A DNA stretch of 64,000 nucleotides from Pigmentibacter sp. JX0631 (GTDB taxonomy: Bacteria > Bdellovibrionota_B > Oligoflexia > Silvanigrellales > Silvanigrellaceae). The notes beneath the pieces were generated by a model. It ran no database searches, was not told the origin of the DNA, and saw only the letters and a program-made list of their open reading frames with translations. Location of the stretch: the NCBI RefSeq assembly GCF_029873255.1, contig NZ_CP123622.1, positions 1,148,501-1,212,500 of the forward strand, read 5' to 3'. Shown here piece by piece: positions 1 through 9,221 of this stretch (the stretch's first letter is position 1; each line of letters begins with the position of its first letter). The position numbers and the translations under genes are program-made.

Positions 1-920
1 AGCTTTAAAGCATTGACATAATCTTTCTTTAAAAAGTAACAATAGCCCAATCTTTCAATAATGTAAGGATGTTTTAATCCAGCACTAGCACCAATATTTA
101 GTATACTTAAGCACTCATCAATTTTATTTTGCTTGAGTAATGATTCCGTACAACCTTCATAACGAATAATGTTCATTGGGCTTAATTCTAGAGCTTTTTT
201 TAAATCTTCAAGAGCTTTTTCATCTTGTTTCATAGCTGTATATATATCAGCTCGTACAACATAGGCGTGAATATAGTTTTCATTTTTTTCAATTCCTTTA
301 TTCACATAACCTAATGCTTCTTCTAAACTATTTTGCTTAATTTGCACCCTTGCCATGCCTATATAAGGCCTAGCCGCTTTTTCTGATACTTTTGTCAGCT
401 CTGAATAAATATGAAATGCCTGAGGATAATCTTCAGCTCTTAATTTTGCTTTAGCGAGTTCATAAACTCTCTCTGGATTTTTAGGATTGTTAAATACATT
501 ATAAGCATTTCTTATTTTAGGTAACAAATCCCCTTGGGATATAGGACGGACTAAAATGTCATCCATTCCCATTTCCAAGGCAAACATCAATTCAGCTTTA
601 TTTAGTGGTTTAGACATTAAAATAAAAGGAGGGCGACTTACATTTGGATCTTCCATTAATTCTTTGAGCATGTCGTAGCCAGTTACGACATCTAAATCAT
701 CACCTTCCAAAGCAATATGTGCTGGTTTTACTTTAAGCTCAGCTAACGAAGCATGACCATCTCTATCAGCCCGCACATTATTAAAACCTAATTTATTTAA
801 ATGATGTTTAATTATAAGACGGATTTCATTATGAGATTCACCAACATGGATTGATAATTCAGTACTAAAAGGTTCTGGTGGATTTAAGCCAAACTTTTTA
901 AAGAGATCAGAATGATCCAC
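1..920 (-). CDS. Receiver-like plus TPR protein, 3' end outside window
   Basis: The gene runs off the left edge, so only about 306 N-terminal codons are visible. I chose the GTG at 918-920 because AGGAAGAGG lies 8 nt upstream; an in-frame GTG at 929 sits too close to that site. Residues about 15-130 have the layout of a response-regulator receiver domain, ending in an ILVRPI segment where a normal receiver has K-P. The usual acidic pair near the first strand is also missing (HVGES instead of a VDD-type motif), so phosphorylation may be lost or altered. From about residue 150 the chain is helical with repeated A-x-x-x-Y patterns typical of tetratricopeptide repeats, a protein-interaction scaffold. 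There is no visible output DNA-binding domain in the part seen. The partner kinase is unknown. The domain calls are by pattern, not by alignment. Confidence 0.75.
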   Translation of the reverse strand, partial: MDHSDLFKKFGLNPPEPFSTELSIHVGESHNEIRLIIKHHLNKLGFNNVRADRDGHASLAELKVKPAHIALEGDDLDVVTGYDMLKELMEDPNVSRPPFILMSKPLNKAELMFALEMGMDDILVRPISQGDLLPKIRNAYNVFNNPKNPERVYELAKAKLRAEDYPQAFHIYSELTKVSEKAARPYIGMARVQIKQNSLEEALGYVNKGIEKNENYIHAYVVRADIYTAMKQDEKALEDLKKALELSPMNIIRYEGCTESLLKQNKIDECLSILNIGASAGLKHPYIIERLGYCYFLKKDYVNALK

Positions 921-994
921 CTTGAACACCTCTTCCTTTAAAACGAAATCACTAATGTGGATGCCAAAAGAAAAAGTTAATCAACAAAAAGTTA

Positions 995-1630
995 TTAGCC
1001 TAAACCTGTAGCCAATAATTTTCTACCTTGTGGAAATAAAACTTCAATTTTATTTAATCCACTTTCAGCAACCACAAAACCTATCCCAAATGACTTATGA
1101 TTTAAAATTTCTCCTGGTTTGAATCGTACAGAAGCTTTGTATTCTTTAGCATGATTCAAATTATTTTTTTGTGCGCTAAGACGAGCTTCATAGTTAGCTA
1201 TATCTTCTGAAGTTCCCGACTGCATACTTAATGGTAATTGATTTGCACTTTTAGATACTCGTCCTTCACCATCTTCTTTTTTTCTAGACTTAGCCTTAGA
1301 TTTTACCTTTTTCTTGCCTACGGCATCATCACCAGCTAAAAGTTTTGCACCAGCGTCTAAATCTAAATCTTGTTCATCATCTCGTTCCATTTCTCTTTTA
1401 CCTCCTTTTTCTAAAGCAGCTTCTGATTTTGGTGGACGATATTGTTTTTCTGACTTGCAAGTATTGCATTGCACTCTGCCAGGTTTGTTATTAGCTTCAG
1501 TAGTTACAATAGTATGAGTTAAATTCATCTTGCAACGATTACAGTACGCTAAAATGTCATGTCCGACCCGTGAGGCAGATTTTGACTGCGAAGAGATAAA
1601 AAGAGAATTAGGGCCATCAGTAATTGCCAT
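995..1630 (-). CDS. Zinc-ribbon protein with UvrD-tail-like C terminus
   Basis: The 211-residue protein has no signal peptide and is probably cytosolic. Two CxxC pairs near the N terminus (CNRC at about 30 and CNTC at about 55) form a likely zinc ribbon. The middle is a charged, low-complexity linker rich in Lys, Glu and Asp. The last 45 residues (FKPGEILNHKSFGIGFV followed by a short basic strand) resemble the small beta-barrel found at the C terminus of PcrA/UvrD helicases and in CarD-like proteins, which bind polymerase or nucleic acid. A GGAGG Shine-Dalgarno stands just before the ATG at 1630. The gene follows the barrel-like gene at 1664-2545 on the same strand with a 33-bp gap. A role in transcription or DNA binding is inference; no named family is recognised. 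Confidence 0.7.
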   Translation of the reverse strand: MAITDGPNSLFISSQSKSASRVGHDILAYCNRCKMNLTHTIVTTEANNKPGRVQCNTCKSEKQYRPPKSEAALEKGGKREMERDDEQDLDLDAGAKLLAGDDAVGKKKVKSKAKSRKKEDGEGRVSKSANQLPLSMQSGTSEDIANYEARLSAQKNNLNHAKEYKASVRFKPGEILNHKSFGIGFVVAESGLNKIEVLFPQGRKLLATGLG

Positions 1631-1663
1631 TTTTCCTCCAAATGGAACGAATTTATTGAAAAA

Positions 1664-2545
1664 TTAAATTGAAAAAGCGAGTTCTAATCCCGCTGTCTGC
1701 CTGAGTGTTGTATCATCGGAATCTGTCTTGACAAGCGTATAATAGAGGTGAAGCACTGGTCCTTTAAAAAAAATTCCTGATCCCCAAAATATTCTGTCCT
1801 GTTTAGGATTGTAACCAATACTTCCTCTGAGTTCAAAATAAGTCTGAATTAATATGTTGACTCCTGTAATTACACTTTGAAATCCATTTCTTGAATCAAT
1901 TAAACCATCTATATTAAAGGTAAAGTAATTATCTAAAGCATAGGTAGAAATTCCCACATTAGTAATATTTGAATTATATTTATCAAATAATCCTCTTGTT
2001 CCAACACCTAAAAAAATAGGATTTTTCCATGGAGTATTAATTTGATAAAATGCGCCTAAACCTAAGCGATAGTTTTCATTTTGCCATGCCCATCTATCAG
2101 TTAAACTTAATTGCTGAAATTCAAAAGACAATCCTAAACTTAAATTAGAAAGAAATGGAAGTTGATAACCAGCTGCTGCTGTAAAACTTCTATCACGAGT
2201 TAAAGTATCTGTTGGGATAGTTTCACGCGCTCGAATTACCATTGCAATAGGTGTTGTAGTTGAGTCAAAAACTCCTGCTTCAACTAAATCCAATTTATTT
2301 TGCCAAGATCCACTACCAAATACAGAATATTGCTTCTTTAATGCTGGTAAAATAGCCGGATTTGCATCGAGCATTGAAGCATCTCCAGGGGCTGAAGCTC
2401 CAGCTCCACTGCCTGCAGATAAGTAAGAAGTTGGCTGCATGAGCACTGTTGAAGGTTTTATATCTGCGGACAATGCTTGATTAGAAATACCGAGAATAGA
2501 TAAACAAAACTGGACAAAAAATATTTTCTTTAGTTTAAAAGACAT
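1664..2545 (-). CDS. Putative outer-membrane beta-barrel protein
   Basis: A 293-residue exported protein: basic N terminus, hydrophobic core and an ALSA cleavage site at about residue 27. The mature part opens with a Gly/Ala/Ser-rich stretch and an LDANPAILPAL segment, like the start of FadL/PorV-type outer-membrane proteins that carry an NPA motif. The rest consists of alternating hydrophobic and polar strands with aromatic residues, as in a beta-barrel, and closes on a short strand (LELAFSI). The ATG at 2545 has GGAG 7-8 nt upstream. It is divergent from tyrS, whose start is only 47 bp away, so the two promoters must overlap. Substrate and exact family are unknown. A soluble beta-sandwich is the main alternative. 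Confidence 0.6.
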   Translation of the reverse strand: MSFKLKKIFFVQFCLSILGISNQALSADIKPSTVLMQPTSYLSAGSGAGASAPGDASMLDANPAILPALKKQYSVFGSGSWQNKLDLVEAGVFDSTTTPIAMVIRARETIPTDTLTRDRSFTAAAGYQLPFLSNLSLGLSFEFQQLSLTDRWAWQNENYRLGLGAFYQINTPWKNPIFLGVGTRGLFDKYNSNITNVGISTYALDNYFTFNIDGLIDSRNGFQSVITGVNILIQTYFELRGSIGYNPKQDRIFWGSGIFFKGPVLHLYYTLVKTDSDDTTLRQTAGLELAFSI

Positions 2546-2592
2546 AATTGAGCTCCATAGGATGCTTTCAACTTGAAAGGCAGATTATTTTT

Positions 2593-3858
2593 ATGACCAC
2601 AAAAAATTCATTTATTAACAACCTCCGTAAACGGGGGCTTATCGCCCAAATAAGTCATGAAGAAGAACTAGAACAAATTTTTGAAAAAGGGAATCAAAAC
2701 GAAAAAGGTGTTCGTTATTCTGTCTATTGTGGATTTGATCCTACTGCAGCCAGTCTCCACGTAGGAAATTTAGCCGCTCTTATGATGCTTAGACGCGCAC
2801 AAGATGCTGGTCTACAACCTATTGTTCTCTTTGGAGGAGCGACTGGTTTAATCGGAGATCCCACTGGCAGAACAGAAATGCGTCCTATGAATACAAAAGA
2901 TCAAATTGCTAATTATATTGAAAATTTCAAAATATTAGTAAACAGATACTTTCGTTTTGATGTTCCTAATCCACCTATTTTTGTAAACAACATTGACTGG
3001 ATTGGTCAAATGAGTTGGATTGATTTTTCAAGAGATATAGGTCGCCATTTTACTGTGGCTAGACTTTTATCTGCAGAAGTAAATAGAAGTCGCTTTGAAG
3101 ATGGCGGATTAACTTTCATGGAATTAGGTTATCAAATTCTTCAATCATTTGATTTTCTCCACCTTTATAAAAATTTTAACTGTATAATGCAATTTGGAGG
3201 TGATGATCAGTGGTCTAATATTTTAGGCGGAGCAGATCTTATTCGCAGAGTTGTTTCTGGAAAAGCTTTTGCTGTTACTACGCCTTTACTAGTTGCTAGT
3301 GACGGAAAAAAATTTGGTAAAACTGCAGGCAATGCTGTTTGGTTAGATCCTAATTTATTTTCACCATATGAATTCTTTCAATTTTTTAGAAATGTTCATG
3401 ATGCAGATATTCAAAAAATGTTAAAGGTATTTACTCTAAAAACTCTTGAAGAGATTGATCATATTTTGGCAAATGAAAATATAAATCAAGTCAAAGAGGT
3501 TATGGCTTTTGAAATTACTAAAATAGTCCATGGCGAAGAAGAAGCTTTGAAGTCGGTTGAAGCTTCAAAAGTTTTATTTTCAGGAAAAGTAGGTGATCTA
3601 TCACATGCTCCTTCATTAATTATTTCAAAAGAAGAACTTATTGCTGGTATTGATATTTTAACTATTTTAATCAAATGTGGTTTTTCTAGCAGTCGAGGTG
3701 AGGCAAGAAAATTAGTTCAAGGTAACGGCTTAACGTTTAATGGAAATAAAATGACTGATTTTAATTATAAATTACAAGAAAATGATTTTGTCACTGAACA
3801 AAATGCCATTATTCTTAGAAAAGGTAAAAAAGATTATCATCTTGTTAAACTTGAATAA
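2593..3858 (+). CDS. tyrS: Tyrosyl-tRNA synthetase
   Basis: Charges tRNA-Tyr with tyrosine in the cytosol. The class I signature is visible: LHVGN at residues 55-59 (the HIGH element, in the CGFDPTAASLHVGN context typical of bacterial TyrRS) and KFGKT (the KMSKS element) around residue 235. A GGDDQW motif of the tyrosine pocket lies between them. The last 60 residues form an S4 RNA-binding domain (SSSRGEARKLVQGNG). I start at the ATG at 2593 (421 aa), not the in-frame TTG at 2548. The extra 15 residues are not part of the family, and GAAAGG lies about 12 nt upstream of 2593. Length and motif order match the bacterial enzyme throughout; nothing appears missing. Confidence 0.97.
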   Translation: MTTKNSFINNLRKRGLIAQISHEEELEQIFEKGNQNEKGVRYSVYCGFDPTAASLHVGNLAALMMLRRAQDAGLQPIVLFGGATGLIGDPTGRTEMRPMNTKDQIANYIENFKILVNRYFRFDVPNPPIFVNNIDWIGQMSWIDFSRDIGRHFTVARLLSAEVNRSRFEDGGLTFMELGYQILQSFDFLHLYKNFNCIMQFGGDDQWSNILGGADLIRRVVSGKAFAVTTPLLVASDGKKFGKTAGNAVWLDPNLFSPYEFFQFFRNVHDADIQKMLKVFTLKTLEEIDHILANENINQVKEVMAFEITKIVHGEEEALKSVEASKVLFSGKVGDLSHAPSLIISKEELIAGIDILTILIKCGFSSSRGEARKLVQGNGLTFNGNKMTDFNYKLQENDFVTEQNAIILRKGKKDYHLVKLE

Positions 3859-3907
3859 TTTATTATAATAAAGATCTATTCTGTTTTTTTAAAAAGAGAA
3901 GGATCTT

Positions 3908-5209
3908 ATGTTTAATAAAGTTTTGGTTATAGCTAGTTATTTTTTATTTTGCTCATGTTCAGCAAAATTATTTAGCAATAATGATTCAACTCCTTCAGGG
4001 TTCCGTAAAATAGATTTTTCACCTAAACAAAATCCAACAGAACTAATAAGAGATCCTCTAGATCAAAGTAATGAATCTCTCACAAGTATAGACTACATTT
4101 TTGACAATTATAATAAAAATCTTTTAAGAGATGTAAAAATTTATATTCAATTAAATTCTTCGCTCCAAAATAGTTATGATGAAAATTCTATTACAAAAAC
4201 CGTAAATCAACTTTCTCCTTATTTAAATACAGATGTAATTAACAAAACAATACCTTTAATAGATAGTAATAATTTTATATTTTCCGCATCACCGATGAAT
4301 ACTCTAAACAAAAATATTGTATCAGACACTTATGGAATATTTTACAAGTTTAATTCAGAAACTATCAAAAAAAATAACTTAGAAGAACTTTATTTCATTG
4401 ATGATAAAGGAAATACAATTGAGAAAGAAAAATACTCAACAGTATTTTTTGTAAAAAATTATTATGCAAGAAATTTAAATAAAAGCCTTATTTACCCAAT
4501 AAATTCAGAAATAAAAAACAACTGGGAAATATTTATTCAATGCGCTAATGGGAGTTTTACAGATATTCAAAATAACTTAACTTATTTACTACCAACTTGG
4601 CCTAGAGTTATTATTTTACAATTAAATCCTAATACAAAAAACACAATTAAATATTCATTACATAAAAACGTAATAGTAAAATCAGACAATAGTTTTGTCC
4701 CAACAGCAAATATTTATCAAAATACAACCAGATCATTTAATTTCAATGATTTAAGTTTACCAGCTAATAGTACTTTAAAAAATCATATTATCTCAATTCC
4801 AGTACCTTCAAAAAAAGAAAATACTTTTAATGCTATCTACAGCCAAGAAGGAATGTCTAAATTTTATTCGAGATTTAGCAGTAACTATATAAATAATTTT
4901 AAAAATTATAGTAATTTTAGTAGTTGGCAAATACTGATTAATAAATCTTGGATTGGTTTTTCACAAAACCTTGATACTAATTATAATACAATCGAAAAAC
5001 CTGATAAAATAGTTATTAATTATTTAAATTTAAAAAATTTACCAGTTGATCAAAACTATTCAAAAGATTTTTTACCTAACGGAATACATTATGTTGATAC
5101 TAGTGATCCTAATACTATATTAACAAATATACCAGATAAATTATCGATTGATTCTAATTTAATAAATGAAGAATTAGTTCTTAATTTCTGTAAAGAACAA
5201 TTATTATAG
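3908..5209 (+). CDS. Predicted lipoprotein, unknown function
   Basis: 433 residues beginning with a short hydrophobic signal that ends in CSC (lipidated Cys probably residue 17), so probably anchored to a membrane from the periplasmic side. The mature chain is very rich in Asn, Ser, Ile and Lys. It has many short hydrophobic strands, which suggests a mostly beta structure. I recognise no catalytic motif or family. The ATG at 3908 has AAGGA 5-6 nt upstream. It lies 50 bp after tyrS on the same strand and could be read through from it, but it looks functionally unrelated. It converges with the subtilase lipoprotein at 5227 (17-bp gap, no hairpin seen). A cell-surface or host-contact role is only suggested by its export. 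Confidence 0.7.
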   Translation: MFNKVLVIASYFLFCSCSAKLFSNNDSTPSGFRKIDFSPKQNPTELIRDPLDQSNESLTSIDYIFDNYNKNLLRDVKIYIQLNSSLQNSYDENSITKTVNQLSPYLNTDVINKTIPLIDSNNFIFSASPMNTLNKNIVSDTYGIFYKFNSETIKKNNLEELYFIDDKGNTIEKEKYSTVFFVKNYYARNLNKSLIYPINSEIKNNWEIFIQCANGSFTDIQNNLTYLLPTWPRVIILQLNPNTKNTIKYSLHKNVIVKSDNSFVPTANIYQNTTRSFNFNDLSLPANSTLKNHIISIPVPSKKENTFNAIYSQEGMSKFYSRFSSNYINNFKNYSNFSSWQILINKSWIGFSQNLDTNYNTIEKPDKIVINYLNLKNLPVDQNYSKDFLPNGIHYVDTSDPNTILTNIPDKLSIDSNLINEELVLNFCKEQLL

Positions 5210-5226
5210 AAATCAAATTTATTACA

Positions 5227-6459
5227 CTAATTGTTTTTAAATCCGCTATCTATAAATGCTTTTACATCTAAGCGACCATATTTTGTTTTTTTGCTAACAC
5301 CATAATAACTTGAATATGCATTATTTGCACTTGAAAATAAATCTGTTAAAGCTCTATTAATATTTGCAGACGGAAAAATTCCAAAATACAGCGATAAAGC
5401 TGCTCCGACAAGTGGGGCTGCAAAACTTGTTCCAGAAACAAATTCTAATTCACCATTTTTATTATTTAATTCTATTAAACTTGCTTGGGCAGAAATATCA
5501 ACATCATCTCCATAATTTGAGCTAGAAGCTAAACTCAGATATGAGGAATGAGAGCCTACAGTTATTATATTATTCAAATTATAAGAAGCGGGATAAACTG
5601 GTAACTGTTGTAAGTCAGTTGACTCATTTCCAGCAGCAACAAGAAATAAAACATTACTTTTTGCCGCTTGAGAAATAATAATTTTTTCAGCTAACTCTAC
5701 ATTTGGATCAGGCTTTTCTGTATATGACAAACTTAAATTTACTAACTTTGCTCCCAAATAAACAGCATAATCCATTGCAACTGCAAGCTGCATCGATCCA
5801 TAATTCTTATTTAAATTGGCATCAGGATCGTCAGAAAAAGTAATTTTTAAAGATGAAATTTTGGAATTTTTTGCATAGATATTTTTTACTACAGACTGTT
5901 CTACAGTTCCAGTAAATATTGATGCAATATAAGTTGCATGTGATGCCCAGTTTTTTTTATTTTCATCATTAGTTAAGTTAATTATATCAACTAAATTATT
6001 TTTAATTAAATAGGTTGACGGAATAACTCCCGAGTCAACAATGGCAACTTTAATTGGATACAAATTAAGATTTTTTGTCTGAATTTCTGACAAGGCTTTA
6101 TCAAAGTTTGCCTCACAGTAAGCATTAAAACAACTGTTTGTCGTAGTTAAACTAGAATTTAAATTATTGAAATATGGTCTTTTTTTTTCATTACTTTCTG
6201 GTATTTTATAAATACTATTCAAATAAATAAAATTGTGATCGTTTTTCCCCATATTAATAGATTTAACAGCTATCATATTTGGTACTGTTTTAAATCGATA
6301 TATTACTTCTTTGCCATAACTTAATAGTTCCAAATCATTTAGTCCTGTTTCAATCACGTATGAACCATCTGATGTTGTTAGAATTTTATCATCATTAATT
6401 GTAAATTTTGAACAAGAATAAACAGAAAAAACAAAGAAAATAAACAAATATTTTATCAT
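5227..6459 (-). CDS. S8 (subtilisin-type) serine protease lipoprotein
   Basis: Cleaves proteins on the periplasmic side of a membrane. The N terminus is a lipoprotein signal with a VYSC lipobox (Cys about residue 16), followed by about 115 residues that could act as an inhibitory prodomain. The catalytic triad is visible, numbered from the ATG at 6459: Asp142 (VAIVDSG), His174 (WASHATYIA) and Ser345 (SGTSFAAP), with the oxyanion Asn278 (AAGNES). The upstream in-frame TTG at 6474 abuts its only AAGG, so I prefer the ATG at 6459; the spacing from AAGG is long (about 15 nt), so the start is uncertain. It lies downstream of the SDR and ABC genes on the same strand, separated by about 86 bp, so co-transcription is possible. 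The substrate is unknown. Confidence 0.85.
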   Translation of the reverse strand: MIKYLFIFFVFSVYSCSKFTINDDKILTTSDGSYVIETGLNDLELLSYGKEVIYRFKTVPNMIAVKSINMGKNDHNFIYLNSIYKIPESNEKKRPYFNNLNSSLTTTNSCFNAYCEANFDKALSEIQTKNLNLYPIKVAIVDSGVIPSTYLIKNNLVDIINLTNDENKKNWASHATYIASIFTGTVEQSVVKNIYAKNSKISSLKITFSDDPDANLNKNYGSMQLAVAMDYAVYLGAKLVNLSLSYTEKPDPNVELAEKIIISQAAKSNVLFLVAAGNESTDLQQLPVYPASYNLNNIITVGSHSSYLSLASSSNYGDDVDISAQASLIELNNKNGELEFVSGTSFAAPLVGAALSLYFGIFPSANINRALTDLFSSANNAYSSYYGVSKKTKYGRLDVKAFIDSGFKNN

Positions 6460-6545
6460 TGTATATTTTATCAACCTTAATATTATTGTTTATTCAATTA
6501 TAGTTTGGATATTTTATTTATCAAGAGGATTGGTAATTTTATATT

Positions 6546-7325
6546 TTATTTTTGCTCAAAAATCGAGCCTTTATCAGCTAGAAATAGTTTCCCATGGGAA
6601 TTATTTCTTAATTCTGAATCATTAAATAAAAACTTATAAATTTTTTCAGCTGCTTTTGCTGGCTCAATAAATTCATTATTTTGTTTCATTTTTTGATACA
6701 GTTTCACAATACTGAGATCATTAGACGAATTTTGTAGTATATTATTTACCATATCTGTATTTACAGTCCCTGGATGAACAGATAAACATGTCAACTCATC
6801 CATTGCAAAACGTTTTGAAAGCCATTTAAAATAAAATAAACAGGCTGCTTTAGACCCCCCGTACAATTCAAGACCAGGAAATGGATCGATAGCTGCAAGC
6901 GATGATAAATGAGCAACAAAAGGAGTTATTTGTGAATCCGTGTCATTTTTACTCATAATAAAAGGAAGAATGTCTTCAATTATTTCAGCACATGAAAGGT
7001 AATTTATTCTTAAAGATTCAGCTTGAGATTGCCAAAACAAATGTTTCTCTGTCCTATTCGATTCACTAACCGACAATATTGGCATCACTCCCGCTGCGTA
7101 TATAAAACCAGCTATTTGTTTACCATACAAATTTTTAGAAAGTTCTAAAATTGGGCTATCAGTTATAGGATTTAATAAATCCCACCAAATGAAATGATCT
7201 TCAAATCCACACTGTCCTCTACCCAAGTGAATAATTTTGTAATTATTATCTTTAATTATTTTTGCTAATTCAAAGCCAATTCCTCTTGAAAACCCTGTAC
7301 CAATAACCCACTTTTCAGTACTCAT
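6546..7325 (-). CDS. Short-chain dehydrogenase/reductase
   Basis: A classical SDR of 259 residues that should use NAD(P)H to oxidise or reduce a carbonyl or alcohol. It shows the nucleotide-binding motif TGFSRGIG at residues 10-17, the catalytic Ser in HLSSLAAI and the YxxxK pair in YGGSKAAC. An Asn around residue 115 may complete the tetrad, but I did not confirm its alignment. AAGGAG precedes the ATG at 7325. It starts 9 bp after the stop of the ABC gene 7335-9218, so it is very likely the third gene of that operon and may act on the same small molecule. The sequence around TGFSRGIG recalls sepiapterin-reductase/BenC-like SDRs, but the substrate cannot be read from the sequence. Confidence 0.88.
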   Translation of the reverse strand: MSTEKWVIGTGFSRGIGFELAKIIKDNNYKIIHLGRGQCGFEDHFIWWDLLNPITDSPILELSKNLYGKQIAGFIYAAGVMPILSVSESNRTEKHLFWQSQAESLRINYLSCAEIIEDILPFIMSKNDTDSQITPFVAHLSSLAAIDPFPGLELYGGSKAACLFYFKWLSKRFAMDELTCLSVHPGTVNTDMVNNILQNSSNDLSIVKLYQKMKQNNEFIEPAKAAEKIYKFLFNDSELRNNSHGKLFLADKGSIFEQK

Positions 7326-7334
7326 TATTTCTCC

Positions 7335-9218
7335 TTAGTTAAATTTTGTATCTTCAAAGTTTTTAAATGCTTTTAGTACTATTTCTGGTGAAGTAAACTG
7401 TATAATTTTTCCTGAGTCCAGCCAAAGAATACGATCGCATTTTTCAACTGTTGATAATTGATGTGCCACAATAATTTGTGTTTTGCCGTGTAAAAATTGA
7501 TTTGTAGCATTCACTAATAACTCCTCAGAATAAGGATCGATTGAACTTGTGGCTTCATCCATTAAAACAATTGGTCTATTTTGTAGAAGGCATCTAGTCA
7601 TACAGAGCAATTGTTTTTCGCCTAAAGAAAAATTTCCACCATTTTCCTTCATTTCAGTGTCTAATATTTTTTTACCACTACTGAATACCTTTCTCAATCC
7701 TAATTTTTTTGTTACTTCAAAAATTTCGTCGTCAGATATATTTTTATCTAGAATTAAATTATCTCTTAGTGTTCCCGAAAACAAAATAGGTTCTTGTGAA
7801 ATTAGAGACAAACTAGAACGAAAGTCTTTAAGACTTATATAATTATCTAGTACTATTTTATTTTCATTAAGAATAGGCTCATAATTATTTATTGTAATTT
7901 TCCCATTGAGAAACGGGTATAAATAAAAAATAGCATTAATCAATGAAGATTTTCCGCTTCCAGTTTTTCCAATTATCCCAATTTTTTCTCCAGCTTCAAC
8001 ATCAAATGAAATATCCTTCAAAATAATAGGTGTGTGGTCAAAGTACCTTAAACTTAAGTTTTTTACAGTTAATTTAGCATTTTTTAAACCATTCAGTGGA
8101 TTAGCAACATTTCTTAAGTGATTAGAAGAATAATTTTTCTTTCCGTTATTAAACTGCGCTTCAATCGGCAGAAAATTACCTTCTTCCAAATTCATTTTTA
8201 GATAAGAATCCAACCTTTCAATTCCTGTTAAAGCTTCTTCTATAAGGGCTAACCATTCAAAAAATACTTGCACAGATGACGAAGTCATTAATATAAAAGT
8301 AAGAACCACTATAAGTGAGCCTAAAGAAATGTAATAAAATTTCATTAAAAAAGCTCCTAAAGCTCCTGTAATAAAAAATATGGCAATATTCAAAAAACTC
8401 ATTTTTAAAGAAAAAAAACTAACTAAATTCAAAGTTCTAAATCTCTGAAAAATAAATTCCTTTAATTTTTCGTTAAACTTATTTGTAAAGACATTTTCTT
8501 TACCATACACTTTTATAACTTTTGCACCTTGAATAGTTTCTGAAAAATGAGTTATTGTAGGCGCTCTATAAATATTTAGTTGCCTTCTTTCTTTTCTTAT
8601 TAAGAATTTATTTTTTTTATATAAATAAAAGTTTAAACCAACTAAAAAAAGTAAAACAGGAAAAAAGTAAGGACTAGCAAGCAATATTAGTAAACAAAAT
8701 AATACCAAATCAAAAATTAAAGATAAAACCTCAGCTAACGGACCTCCTGACATTCTTGTAATAGCAGAATAGTCACTACTAAATCTGGTAATTATTTTCC
8801 CAAATTGATTTGTATCAAAAAAATGAATAGGAAAACGAGATACTCTGTATGTTGTTTCATCATAAATTTTAGCGGTAGACAATGTTCCTATTTTAGAAAT
8901 ATTAAATCGGAAATATAAACTTAATGCAAATCCAATAAATGATAAGAATAAAAGTAGTGTAAAAAACTGATCAAATGTATAATTTTTAAAATAGCTATTT
9001 CTATTTTCGCAAATTGCATTGTTAACACATAATTTATCAACCCAAATACCAATTATATTGGCGTTTATTAATAAACAAGCTCTTCCCATGAAACCTAAAA
9101 ATGTAAGAAAATAAAAATTATTAATATTATCTTTTAAGGATAAATAAATTGTTTTATATACTGAATTAGAAAAACTATTTGCACTAGATACTTCATCAAC
9201 ATTATTATCTATAAACAT
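7335..9218 (-). CDS. ABC half-exporter with consensus Walker B, MRP-NBD2-like
   Basis: An export-type ABC half-transporter of 627 residues: a six-helix membrane domain over about residues 30-350, then a nucleotide-binding domain. Motifs seen are Walker A GKTGSGKSS, the Q-loop in SLISQEPILF, a degenerate signature NFSLGEKQL in place of LSGGQ, Walker B IVLMDEATSSID with the catalytic Glu present, and the switch His in VAHQLST. This combination is the hallmark of the second NBD of ABCC/MRP transporters. Its partner at 9222-10973 has the complementary pattern, so the two should form a heterodimer with one active and one degenerate ATP site. It starts 3 bp after its partner ends, which implies translational coupling. 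The substrate is unknown; the neighbouring SDR hints at a small organic compound. Confidence 0.92.
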   Translation of the reverse strand: MFIDNNVDEVSSANSFSNSVYKTIYLSLKDNINNFYFLTFLGFMGRACLLINANIIGIWVDKLCVNNAICENRNSYFKNYTFDQFFTLLLFLSFIGFALSLYFRFNISKIGTLSTAKIYDETTYRVSRFPIHFFDTNQFGKIITRFSSDYSAITRMSGGPLAEVLSLIFDLVLFCLLILLASPYFFPVLLFLVGLNFYLYKKNKFLIRKERRQLNIYRAPTITHFSETIQGAKVIKVYGKENVFTNKFNEKLKEFIFQRFRTLNLVSFFSLKMSFLNIAIFFITGALGAFLMKFYYISLGSLIVVLTFILMTSSSVQVFFEWLALIEEALTGIERLDSYLKMNLEEGNFLPIEAQFNNGKKNYSSNHLRNVANPLNGLKNAKLTVKNLSLRYFDHTPIILKDISFDVEAGEKIGIIGKTGSGKSSLINAIFYLYPFLNGKITINNYEPILNENKIVLDNYISLKDFRSSLSLISQEPILFSGTLRDNLILDKNISDDEIFEVTKKLGLRKVFSSGKKILDTEMKENGGNFSLGEKQLLCMTRCLLQNRPIVLMDEATSSIDPYSEELLVNATNQFLHGKTQIIVAHQLSTVEKCDRILWLDSGKIIQFTSPEIVLKAFKNFEDTKFN

Positions 9219-9221
9219 AAC

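Noticed and set aside
2548-2592. Upstream TTG start for tyrS
   Set aside because: Adds 15 residues not found in the family; the ATG at 2593 is better placed.
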